DNA from: Balneolales bacterium | GTDB taxonomy: Bacteria > Bacteroidota > Rhodothermia > Balneolales > Natronogracilivirgulaceae | Direction of reading: 5' to 3' | Assembly (NCBI GenBank): GCA_007133875.1 | Contig: SLLW01000245.1 | Location: 1 to 17,458 of the forward strand | DNA length: 17,458 bases | In this document: piece by piece, positions 1 through 6,867 of the stretch | Layout: every line of letters begins with the position of its first letter | How positions within the stretch are numbered: position 1 is the stretch's first letter | Program-made: the position numbers and the translations under genes | Notes under the pieces: generated by a model | Databases searched by the model: none | The model's input: the letters and a program-made list of their open reading frames with translations, nothing else | What the model was told of the DNA's origin: nothing

Positions 1-998
1 AAAAGAAAGTGGAGCAGAACAACTTCAGCATCCGGAAACGTCAGCTGGAGTACGATGATGTGCTGAACAACCAGCGGAATGTGATCTACGGCTATCGGCG
101 CAAAGCGCTGCTGGGGGATGGTTTGAGCAGTATGCTGCTGAACATGCTGGAGGATATGATCTCCGCCATTGTCGATGAGCTGTACAAAGAAGGTGATTAC
201 GATGGAATCCGGGAACGGATGTTGCGGCTCCTGGCCGTCGAGGTGGAAGTCGATCGCGAGAAATGGGCTTCGTTGCGTGAAGACGGGGTGATCGACCTGA
301 TTTTTGGTCAGGCGGTCAAAACCTATCAGGAAAAAGAGAATCGTCTGACCACGCCATTTTATAATGTCATAAAACAGGTCCATGAGTCGGATGCGGAAAA
401 CAAACCGACCAATGTTCAGATTCTGTTTACCGACGGGGTGAAACGGATGCGTGTGGTTGTGAATATTGAAGAGGCCATGCAAAATGAAGGCCGCGAAGTG
501 GTCCGCTCGCTGGAGCGATCGGCGGTGCTTTCGGTGATTGATGAAAAATGGATGGAGCATCTGCGCGAACTCGACACGGTCAAGGAGGGGATCGGACTCC
601 GGGCGTTTGGCCAGAAGGATCCGCTGCTGGAGTATAAACGCGAGGCGTTTAATATGTTCTCCCAACTGCTTGAGGATATCAATAATGATGTTATCTCCCT
701 GGTATGGAGAGCGGTACCGGAAGTGGCAGCTGATCCGAAGCAGATGAAACAGGCCAAACCGACCAAAGCCAAGGTGGATCTGAACAAACTCAAGACCCAG
801 CACGACTCGGCCGAGAATATGGGAATGCGATTCGGCGGAGGCGGAAACGGAGACGGAGCGGCTCAGCAGGCGGCACGGTCGGCCGGACGCGGAGAAAAGG
901 CGAAACGTCAGCCGGTGGTGGTTGAGGATAAAGTCGGACGGAATGACCCCTGTCCCTGCGGATCAGGCAAGAAGTACAAGAATTGCCACGGGAAGTGA
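1..998 (+). CDS. secA: Protein translocase ATPase SecA, C-terminal part (5' end outside window)
   Basis: SecA is the cytoplasmic motor that pushes unfolded preproteins through the SecYEG channel. The reading frame is already open at base 3, and the first residues (KKVEQNNF, then [11 protein letters not shown]) match the conserved SecA helical region, so the GTG at 9 is internal and the gene begins upstream of the window. About 330 residues are visible: the helical scaffold region ([14 protein letters not shown]; later a segment ending in [10 protein letters not shown]), a variable linker rich in Lys, Gly and Ala, and a C-terminal SEC-C zinc motif ([15 protein letters not shown]) that binds SecB or ribosomes. 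The stop is TGA at 996-998. It converges on the RND transporter gene, whose stop lies 11 bases further on. It looks intact and housekeeping, and has no functional tie to the nitrogen-oxide genes. Confidence 0.97.
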   Translation, partial: KKVEQNNFSIRKRQLEYDDVLNNQRNVIYGYRRKALLGDGLSSMLLNMLEDMISAIVDELYKEGDYDGIRERMLRLLAVEVEVDREKWASLREDGVIDLIFGQAVKTYQEKENRLTTPFYNVIKQVHESDAENKPTNVQILFTDGVKRMRVVVNIEEAMQNEGREVVRSLERSAVLSVIDEKWMEHLRELDTVKEGIGLRAFGQKDPLLEYKREAFNMFSQLLEDINNDVISLVWRAVPEVAADPKQMKQAKPTKAKVDLNKLKTQHDSAENMGMRFGGGGNGDGAAQQAARSAGRGEKAKRQPVVVEDKVGRNDPCPCGSGKKYKNCHGK

Positions 999-1032
999 GA
1001 TTGCCGGGCTATTTCGATGCAGCCCAATCTTT
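998..1032. terminator. Possible bidirectional terminator between secA and the RND gene
   Basis: An interrupted stem is formed by AGATT (998-1002) with AATCT (1026-1030) and by GGGCT (1006-1010) with AGCCC (1021-1025), with a 3-base bulge and a 10-base loop. TTT follows on the plus strand. The stem overlaps the stop codon of the minus-strand gene. Its position between two convergent genes favours a shared terminator, but the stem is short and the T-run is weak. Confidence 0.35.
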
Positions 1033-4000
1033 AAAATCTGATACCAGTACATAAACGCCCGGCAGCAGGATCAGCGTCAGAATGCTTCCGACCAGCAGCC
1101 CGCCGATGACGGTGACGGCCAGCGGCTGAAGTAGTTCGGATCCTTCACCTATGCCCAGGGCAAGTGGCAGCATGCCGAACATGGTGGTCAATGTAGTCAT
1201 CAGGATGGGGCGGAACCGTACTTCCCCGGCCCGGACGACCGCTTCAATCACACCGGATTGGGCACGGTTCGCTTCGATGAACTCAACCAGCAGAATCGCG
1301 TTGTTTACAATGATGCCGATCAGAAAAATAAAGCCCAGCAACACCGGGGCGCTGAGCGTCAGGCCTGTAATCCATAACATCAAACCGACGCCGATAAATG
1401 CGAATGGCAGCGTGGCCAGGATCACCAGCGGACTCGTAAGTTTTTCATATTGCACCACCATCACTACAAATACGAAGAATATCGCCAGCACGATGGCCAA
1501 CTGAAGTGAACGGGAGGACTCTTCGATAGCTTCCTGTTCTCCGCTATAGATGAGACTGTAGCCGTCGGGAAGATCGTACCCCTGTAATTCGGTGCGGATC
1601 CGGCCGGCCACTTCTCCAACCGTAGCTTTATCCATATTTACGGTCGTATTCACCCATACGACGCGGATCTGGTTGAATCGTTCGATATGGGCCGGACCGG
1701 TGATCTCTTCGAATGAGACCAGGCTGCCGAGCGGCATCGACTGCCCGGTCATGTTGAATACGGGGATGCGCGAAAGGCCTTCCGTCGTTCCGGTGATCTC
1801 CCGGGGCATGCGAACCCGCACATTGTACTCAAAACCGCCTTCCACAAATTGGGTCGGCACAACTCCTTCAACCGCATTGTGCACCAACCCGGCAATCTGA
1901 TCTTCACTCATGCCGTGGCCGGATGCCCGCTCCTCATCCACACGGATTAAAAGCTGCGGTACACGCCCCTCACGCCCGATTTGTATGCTTCCCAATCCGT
2001 CGAGCCCCTCAAGACGACCGTAGATGGACCGGGCCTCGGTTTCGAGCACATCAAGGTTCTCACCTACAACCCCAATGGCAATGTCGGCATCCAGCAACCC
2101 GGTCTGAACACCCGGCAATCGCGGCCCGCGAATCCGCTCCTGCACAAAGGGCAATCCGAGGTTGCCGGTCCTTCCCGAAAATTCCGAAACCCACTCCTCT
2201 GCCGAATACCCGCGCCGCTCTGACAATGGGGCCAGTTGTACCACCAAATCAATCATCCCCCCGCGTATCGAGAGCTGCCCGCCCCGGAAGTAACCGCCGA
2301 CGGTCATGTAGACCGTTTCGACATGGGGCATCTCGCCGATGGCCTCTTCAATGATGTCGGCAGCTTCGTTGGTTGGTTCGATGGAGGTGCCGGACGGCAG
2401 CACAAACCGCATGGTGATTCGCCCGTCATCGACCGGTGGAAGAAACTCGGTGCCCAGTCCGCGGATAATATAGATGCTTCCACCCAGTAGTATCAGCGCT
2501 CCCGCCAGGAGCCAGACACGACGACGGATCATAAAGCGAAGCGACCGGGTGTATTTGCCACGCACGTTCAGAAAGGCCCGGTTGAAATACCGGACGGGCA
2601 AAGATTCGGAGAGTCCGCTGCGCCAGGGCCGGCCGGCAAGTTGGGCTGACAGGGTGGGGACGATGGTGATAGCGGCAACCAGGGAGGCCAGAACAGCAAA
2701 AGCAATGGTCAGGATGAGCTCCCGGAACAGGAGGGCAGCCAGGCCGGTTACCAGAAGAAAGGGGAGGACGGCGGCGAGGTTGGTCATGGTTCCGGCGGTG
2801 ACGGCCGACAGAACTTCCCGTGAGCCGTTGTGGGCGGCGTCGACGGGGGAATCCCCTTCCTCCTGCTGCCTTCGGAAGATATTCTCCAGCATGACAATCG
2901 CGTTGTCTATCAGCAGGCCGACCCCGAGCGCAAGTCCGCCAAGGCTCATCACGTTCAGTGTGAGTCCGCTGACAGCCATGAGCACAAAAGTGGCAATAAC
3001 CGCTACGGGCAGGGTGATGGCAATGATCAAAGAGCGCCGAAAGCTGCCGATGAAAAAGAGAATGACAGTGATGGCCAGGAATCCGCCCAGCACAGCGGCA
3101 ATGCTCACCGAACGAATGGATGCATTGATGAAGAAGGATTCGTCCCGGATGATTTCGTATTCCATATCCGGAGTGATGAACCCGGAATCCTCCAGCTCGG
3201 CCAGCCGGGATTTGATCTGTGCGATGGATGCCGAGGTGTTGGCAAGGGGCTGTTTCATGATGGAGATTTGCACCGCATCCTCCCCGTTTAACCTGGCGAA
3301 AAGCCGTTGTTCGCGATGGCTGTCACTTACATCGGCAATATCGGAGAGACTGATTCTCCGGTCGGACACACCCAGCCGGATTCTTGTTCCCGCAACATCT
3401 TCGGCAGTCCGGTAACGGGTTTCGGTTCGTGCCATAATATCATATTCCGGGGAGGTGATATTTCCGGCGGAACGGTCCACACTTCGTCCTCGCAGCAGCT
3501 CGCTGATGTCGGTCAGGTTGAGTCTGTAGGAGCGCAACCGCTCCGGTTCTACCACCACATCGATCTCCCGCTCCCTGCCTCCGGCGATATCAATGGTACC
3601 GACCCCGGGTATGGAGAGCAGTTGAGGTGCCAGCTGTTGATCCACCCAGTCGCGCACCTCAATCGGTGACCGGACCGGTGAACTGATGGCCAGCTCAAAA
3701 ATCGGGTCCTGTGACGGGTCCATCTTCATGATACGCGGCGGATCGATACCGTCAGGCAGCTCGGTCCGGGCACGTTCCAGCTGGCGGGCCGCGTCCTGCA
3801 GGGCAAGGTCGATGTCGGTTTCGTAGTCGAAGAACATCTCGATATAACTGCGCCCCTCCGATGCACGCCCGTGGATTTCCGTGAGATTTTCGGTAGCCGC
3901 CAGATTGCGCTCCAGGGGACGTGTTACCTGTTCTTCGATTACTTCAGGAGTGACACCGGGATAATTCACTACAACCCGTACATGGGGATAATCGACCTGG

Positions 4001-4152
4001 GGAAGCAAATCCACCGGCAGCCGGCCGAAAAAGAGCAGGCCCAGCACCAGGACAACCGATGTGATGGCAAGGGTGCTTAGGGGACGCCGGATGGCAATCG
4101 ACGAAAGGCCTTGTTGTCTGTGTTGGGGATGGGTGTTGCTGGAATTGGGCAT
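1009..4152 (-). CDS. RND efflux transporter, inner-membrane permease (AcrB/HAE-like)
   Basis: This is the proton-driven inner-membrane pump of a tripartite efflux system that exports drugs, detergents or other toxic compounds. The 1047 residues match the usual length for the family. The visible layout is a first membrane helix (about 23-43), a large periplasmic porter domain (PQVDYPHVRVVVNYPG from about 51), a block of membrane helices with the TM4 signature GLLIDNAIVMLEN, a second porter domain, and a final helix block with NNAILLVEF. The family's proton-relay pair (Asp407/Asp408 in AcrB) appears as Asp416/Asn417, and the AcrB Lys940 position is Asn950; the Arg in RFRPILMT is kept. The adaptor gene lies upstream on the same strand with a 128-base gap, so they should form one operon. 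No outer-membrane factor follows, because the next gene is secA. The substrate cannot be told from sequence. Confidence 0.93.
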   Translation of the reverse strand: MPNSSNTHPQHRQQGLSSIAIRRPLSTLAITSVVLVLGLLFFGRLPVDLLPQVDYPHVRVVVNYPGVTPEVIEEQVTRPLERNLAATENLTEIHGRASEGRSYIEMFFDYETDIDLALQDAARQLERARTELPDGIDPPRIMKMDPSQDPIFELAISSPVRSPIEVRDWVDQQLAPQLLSIPGVGTIDIAGGREREIDVVVEPERLRSYRLNLTDISELLRGRSVDRSAGNITSPEYDIMARTETRYRTAEDVAGTRIRLGVSDRRISLSDIADVSDSHREQRLFARLNGEDAVQISIMKQPLANTSASIAQIKSRLAELEDSGFITPDMEYEIIRDESFFINASIRSVSIAAVLGGFLAITVILFFIGSFRRSLIIAITLPVAVIATFVLMAVSGLTLNVMSLGGLALGVGLLIDNAIVMLENIFRRQQEEGDSPVDAAHNGSREVLSAVTAGTMTNLAAVLPFLLVTGLAALLFRELILTIAFAVLASLVAAITIVPTLSAQLAGRPWRSGLSESLPVRYFNRAFLNVRGKYTRSLRFMIRRRVWLLAGALILLGGSIYIIRGLGTEFLPPVDDGRITMRFVLPSGTSIEPTNEAADIIEEAIGEMPHVETVYMTVGGYFRGGQLSIRGGMIDLVVQLAPLSERRGYSAEEWVSEFSGRTGNLGLPFVQERIRGPRLPGVQTGLLDADIAIGVVGENLDVLETEARSIYGRLEGLDGLGSIQIGREGRVPQLLIRVDEERASGHGMSEDQIAGLVHNAVEGVVPTQFVEGGFEYNVRVRMPREITGTTEGLSRIPVFNMTGQSMPLGSLVSFEEITGPAHIERFNQIRVVWVNTTVNMDKATVGEVAGRIRTELQGYDLPDGYSLIYSGEQEAIEESSRSLQLAIVLAIFFVFVVMVVQYEKLTSPLVILATLPFAFIGVGLMLWITGLTLSAPVLLGFIFLIGIIVNNAILLVEFIEANRAQSGVIEAVVRAGEVRFRPILMTTLTTMFGMLPLALGIGEGSELLQPLAVTVIGGLLVGSILTLILLPGVYVLVSDFKDWAASK

Positions 4153-4280
4153 GGTGTTAATCAGAGAACGGATATGAAAATAACATTACGGCGATTCCGG
4201 TTGCAAAATTGGAGAGCCCGAATGGAAATGTGCAAAATATTGGCGGTTTATGATACATGGGTGTTCCTGATGTTGGTGGC

Positions 4281-5363
4281 TTATTCACGGAAGCCGGAGC
4301 GTCGGAATCTACCGACCACCCGGACCCGGGTTCCATCTTCCAGGGCATCGAGATTGGCGGCGGCAACGGTATCCTCATCATCCAATCCCGAAAGGATCTG
4401 GGCATGGCCGTCACGCCGGATACCGATTTCCACGTGGTTCATCGCAACAGTATCGTTTTGCTCATTGAGGACAAACACAACCGTCTCCCCATTACGTTCG
4501 GCGAGCGCTTCGGTTGGGACCGCCAGGCTTTGCTCTTGCCGGTCGGTTACAAACCGGATCCGGGCAAGGTAACCGGGCCGGATCACACGGCCGGCAGCCT
4601 CCTGGTCCAGCTGAACTTCAACCGTGAACAATCGGGATTCGGCATCGCTTTCCGGGAATATCCGCCTGATTCTCCCCTCGAATGTTTCGCCAGGATAGAC
4701 ATCGAGTGTCACTTCCAGTGTCTGGCCGGTCTCCAGTCCGGTAAGGTCCATTTCGGAAACACCCGGGCGCACAACCAGGTTGTTCAGATCGGCAATCTGA
4801 AACAGTTGTTCGTTTTCCGAGACGCTGTTGCCGATTTCGACATCACGCGAGGTTACGACCGCGTCAACCGGCGCTTTGATACGCCCGTATTCTATAAGCA
4901 GCTCCAGTTGCTCCACTTCACTTTGTGCAAGTTCGTAGGTACTGCGATCATTCAGATAGTCAGCTTCGCTTATCGCTTCTCTATCAAACAGTTGTGCCGA
5001 TCGCTGATAGTTTCTCTCCGCCTCGTCCAGTGCGACTCTGGCTTTTCGGAGATCGGTTTGTTGCAGCCGGGTGTCGATTTTTGCCATCAGGTCACCCTGC
5101 TGTACAACATCGCCCTCCTCAAAATGAACCTCCTCCACCAGGCCGGAAATTTGCGAGGCTACAAAAACCCGCTGATACGGTACAACCGTGGAGGAGGTCC
5201 GGAAAGTGTGTGACAAATCCCGGTAGATGGCCTCGCTGGTGGTAACCGAAACGGCTTGTTCCTCCTGATTGGCGGGTTCCTCCGACGTACAGGAGCTGAT
5301 GGCCAGTATAAAAACAACAGCCAGATTGGCTAAAGGAAAGAATTTAAGTAACATTGGATTCAT
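4281..5363 (-). CDS. RND efflux periplasmic adaptor (membrane fusion protein), lipoprotein
   Basis: The adaptor bridges the inner-membrane RND pump and an outer-membrane channel. I place the start at the ATG of 5361-5363 (MNPMLLKFFPLA, about 360 residues), not at the more distal in-frame ATG at 5408, because only this start puts a signal peptide at the N-terminus. The lipobox ISSC gives a lipidated Cys25, followed by an acidic linker (TSEEPANQEEQ). Next come the first half of the lipoyl domain (FVASQISGLVEEVHFEEGDVV), an alpha-hairpin of predicted coiled coil (about 90-165, rich in Glu, Arg, Gln), the second lipoyl half (RIKAPVDAVVTSRDVEIGN), a beta-barrel (LEVTLDVYPGETFEGRIRRI) and a membrane-proximal domain. 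It is first in the operon, ahead of the transporter. No clear ribosome-binding site is visible. Confidence 0.93.
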   Translation of the reverse strand: MNPMLLKFFPLANLAVVFILAISSCTSEEPANQEEQAVSVTTSEAIYRDLSHTFRTSSTVVPYQRVFVASQISGLVEEVHFEEGDVVQQGDLMAKIDTRLQQTDLRKARVALDEAERNYQRSAQLFDREAISEADYLNDRSTYELAQSEVEQLELLIEYGRIKAPVDAVVTSRDVEIGNSVSENEQLFQIADLNNLVVRPGVSEMDLTGLETGQTLEVTLDVYPGETFEGRIRRIFPESDAESRLFTVEVQLDQEAAGRVIRPGYLARIRFVTDRQEQSLAVPTEALAERNGETVVFVLNEQNDTVAMNHVEIGIRRDGHAQILSGLDDEDTVAAANLDALEDGTRVRVVGRFRRSGFRE

Positions 5364-5377
5364 AATAACGAAGCGGT

Positions 5378-5395
5378 GGGAAGTGTCACTTTCCC
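5378..5395. promoter_or_regulatory. Near-palindrome in the leader of the efflux operon
   Basis: AAGTGTCACTT (5381-5391) is a perfect palindrome around a central T. It is flanked by GGG on one side and TCCC on the other, so the symmetry continues with one base of slippage. It lies 15 bases upstream of the chosen adaptor start. It could be an operator for a local repressor of the pump, but no such regulator is visible nearby other than the Rrf2 gene. Confidence 0.3.
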
Positions 5396-5540
5396 GGTCC
5401 GGATACATTCGGAATAGTCAATATTTTTAATGGATACCTATATCTGATACTGTTAACATATATAAAAAGTTCATTTTATTAAAGGTGTGAAATTGATCCG
5501 GACGGATTTTTAAAACAGACTTCATTATCTTATTTTTCAT

Positions 5541-5612
5541 CAGCAGAATCAGCAGAATCAGCAGAATCAGCAGAATCAGCAGAATCAGCAGAATCAGCAG
5601 AATCAGCAGAAT
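5541..5612. repeat. Tandem repeat, eight perfect copies of CAGCAGAAT
   Basis: Eight exact 9-base units run head to tail with no mismatch, then stop at CGCATAG. The array is non-coding on the plus strand (no start codon precedes it in the frame that stays open). On the minus strand it would read as repeated Ile-Leu-Leu in a short spurious frame. Perfect identity implies recent expansion or frequent slippage. It sits 75 bases upstream of the Rrf2 start and about 180 bases upstream of the adaptor start, so length changes could alter promoter geometry. Confidence 0.95.
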
Positions 5613-5687
5613 CGCATAGTTAGTCCGGCTGGCCATCCGGTTTCCAGAGCCCCCACGCTCATCAACAGAAAATAATATTTGCGCTAC

Positions 5688-6143
5688 ATGGTTTTATCAA
5701 AAGCTTGCACGTACGGTATTCTAGCTTCACTCTATGTGGCCAGGGAGTCATCCCGGTCAAACGGATACGTCTCCATCGGGAAGATGAGCGAAAAGCTGCA
5801 CATCTCGTTCCATTTCCTGACCAAGATTCTCCAGGAATTGACATCGGCCGGACTGCTGACATCCATGAAAGGCCCGAAGGGCGGTGTGGCACTGAAACGG
5901 GATGCCGGCAAAATCACACTGCTTGATATCATCATCGCCATTGACGGGATGAAAGTGTTCACCGAGTGCTTGCTGGGGATGCCGGGATGCGGAACCGAAA
6001 AGCCGTGTCCGGTTCATGATGAGTGGGCGGAGATCCGGGAGGATCTTTATGAGACATTCCGTTCCAAAACCCTGGGGGAGACCGTTCAAAAAATTGAGGA
6101 GCTGGATCTGCGTTTTGCGCTGCCGGAATTGTTCGACCGGTGA
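5688..6143 (+). CDS. Rrf2-family regulator with Fe-S cysteine triad (NsrR/IscR-like)
   Basis: Rrf2 proteins are dimeric winged-helix DNA-binding regulators; members such as NsrR and IscR sense nitric oxide, iron or redox state through an Fe-S cluster. The ATG at 5688 gives MVLSKACTYGILASLYVA, the standard Rrf2 N-terminus (151 residues); the TTG at 5679 adds only three residues. The helix-turn-helix covers about 28-60, followed by the wing (MKGPKGGVALKRDAGKITLLDII). Three cysteines, Cys94, Cys101 and Cys107, have spacing C-x6-C-x5-C, close to the cluster-binding triads of IscR and NsrR. It is followed by the DUF2249 operon after 160 bases, in the same direction but with its own promoter. I infer it reads the dyads found at nitrogen-oxide genes. 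Whether it senses NO or iron cannot be decided from sequence. Confidence 0.92.
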   Translation: MVLSKACTYGILASLYVARESSRSNGYVSIGKMSEKLHISFHFLTKILQELTSAGLLTSMKGPKGGVALKRDAGKITLLDIIIAIDGMKVFTECLLGMPGCGTEKPCPVHDEWAEIREDLYETFRSKTLGETVQKIEELDLRFALPELFDR

Positions 6144-6207
6144 GTTCGGGATGTGATGGTGCCCATGGGTGCTGATCGGTAGGGGGGTACCTGCCGGGTG
6201 AAAAATG

Positions 6208-6236
6208 TTGATAACAGCGAATATAATCTGTATATT
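6208..6236 (+). promoter_or_regulatory. Promoter of the DUF2249-MIP18-NnrS operon
   Basis: TTGATA (6208-6213) and TATATT (6231-6236) are separated by exactly 17 bases and match sigma-70 consensus well. The predicted start point is near 6243, giving a leader of about 60 bases. The -10 box overlaps the left arm of the dyad at 6233-6258. Confidence 0.6.
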
Positions 6237-6258
6237 TAAGACCAAATACTCTTAAATA
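6233..6258. promoter_or_regulatory. 26-bp dyad operator, best copy (putative Rrf2 site)
   Basis: TATTTAAGA (6233-6241) and TCTTAAATA (6250-6258) are perfect reverse complements around the 8-base spacer CCAAATAC. The dyad covers the -10 box and predicted start point of the DUF2249 operon, the place where a repressor would block RNA polymerase. Related copies occur at 10071-10096, 15776-15801 and 16262-16287. A link to an Rrf2 protein is inferred from neighbourhood and from the typical length of Rrf2 sites. Confidence 0.7.
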
Positions 6259-6303
6259 AAACGATGCGTTTCCCTCCCGGGGAACTGAAAATAATATTTC
6301 AAA

Positions 6304-6543
6304 ATGATGACCACAGAGACTATTGTAGACGTTCGGGAATTGGAGTGTGAGGGGAAATTTTCCGCCATCTTCAGTGCATTTGATGCGCTGGAGCCCGGCG
6401 ATTCCTTTATCCTCGTAAATCTGTTTGATCCCAAACCGTTGAAAAACCAGATCGAAATCAGGCGTGGCCGGAACTTCAGCTGGGAATACCTGGAAAATGC
6501 GCCCGGAATCTGCCGGATTCGCATTGGAAAAACCGGCGCATGA
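6304..6543 (+). CDS. DUF2249 domain protein (small TusA-like fold)
   Basis: This 79-residue protein matches the DUF2249 family: an N-terminal VDVRELECEGKFSAIFSAFDALEPGDSFILVNLFDPKPL, then a C-terminal WEYLENAPGICRIRIGK. Family members are small cytoplasmic proteins that often occur beside hemerythrin-like and denitrification genes; their biochemical role is unknown. It is the first gene of a tight operon, and its TGA overlaps the ATG of the MIP18 gene (ATGA at 6540-6543). The operator-covered promoter upstream suggests it is repressed in the absence of nitrogen oxides. Two adjacent ATG codons (6304 and 6307) could each start it. Confidence 0.85.
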   Translation: MMTTETIVDVRELECEGKFSAIFSAFDALEPGDSFILVNLFDPKPLKNQIEIRRGRNFSWEYLENAPGICRIRIGKTGA

Positions 6544-6857
6544 TGAGCGGGGCAGAAGAGATCCGCCGGACGGTTGTCGCCCGGCTGCGCGATATCATCG
6601 ATCCCGAAATTGGTATTAATATCGTTGATCTGGGACTGATTTACGCGATCAGGGTGGAGGATGGCGATCTTGAAGTGCAGTATGCCACCACCACTCCGGG
6701 TTGCCCGCTTCGCCGTTTTATCGAACAGCAAATCAAGGTAGCCGTACAGCAACTGCCGGGTATAACCCGATCCGAGGTCCTGTTTGTAACCAGCCCATCC
6801 TGGCAGGTCGAAATGGTTGCCGGGCATGTATCGCTGTTTCGATCACAGGCACGGTAG
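6540..6857 (+). CDS. MIP18/DUF59-family Fe-S assembly factor (SufT/PaaD-like)
   Basis: Members of this family help load or mature Fe-S clusters on target proteins. The 105-residue protein shows the family core: RLRDIIDPEIGINIVDLGLIYAIRV with Asp21-Pro22-Glu23, then the T-x-x-x-C-P-type motif TTTPGCPL with the conserved Cys55, then a helix (RRFIEQQIKVAVQQLPGI). It begins inside the stop codon of the DUF2249 gene and is followed after 10 bases by the NnrS-like gene, so translation is probably coupled. In this setting a role in rebuilding clusters damaged by nitric oxide is likely but inferred. PaaD (phenylacetate oxidation) is an alternative name for related proteins; no paa genes are present. 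Confidence 0.88.
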   Translation: MMSGAEEIRRTVVARLRDIIDPEIGINIVDLGLIYAIRVEDGDLEVQYATTTPGCPLRRFIEQQIKVAVQQLPGITRSEVLFVTSPSWQVEMVAGHVSLFRSQAR

Positions 6858-6867
6858 GTGGATCATC

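Larger units (their letters stand above)
5364..5687. other. Divergent regulatory gap between the efflux operon and Rrf2 gene 1
   Basis: These 324 bases separate two divergent genes and contain no credible gene. They hold a near-palindrome in the efflux leader (5378-5395), an AT-rich stretch (about 5420-5485), a degenerate copy of the Rrf2-type dyad (5511-5536) and a 9-base tandem repeat (5541-5612). I could not assign a convincing -35/-10 pair to either gene. Confidence 0.6.

Noticed and set aside
2474-3415. Long plus-strand open frame opposite the RND gene
   Set aside because: It is basic, Arg/Ser-rich and low in recognisable structure, as expected for the antisense of a real GC-rich gene; the RND protein is unmistakable.
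4257-5213. Long plus-strand open frame opposite the adaptor gene
   Set aside because: It is antisense to a well-supported adaptor and shows no domain.
5541-5612. CRISPR array
   Set aside because: The units are 9 bases long and directly joined; there are no spacers and no cas genes.
5427-5636. Minus-strand open frame with repeated Ile-Leu-Leu, resembling a small membrane protein
   Set aside because: The hydrophobic run is only the translation of the 9-base tandem repeat; flanking residues show no family pattern and no ribosome-binding site is visible.
6817-6867. Upstream TTG start for the NnrS-like protein
   Set aside because: It lies within the MIP18 coding region and adds a hydrophilic extension; the ATG at 6868 has a ribosome-binding site and directly precedes the first hydrophobic segment.
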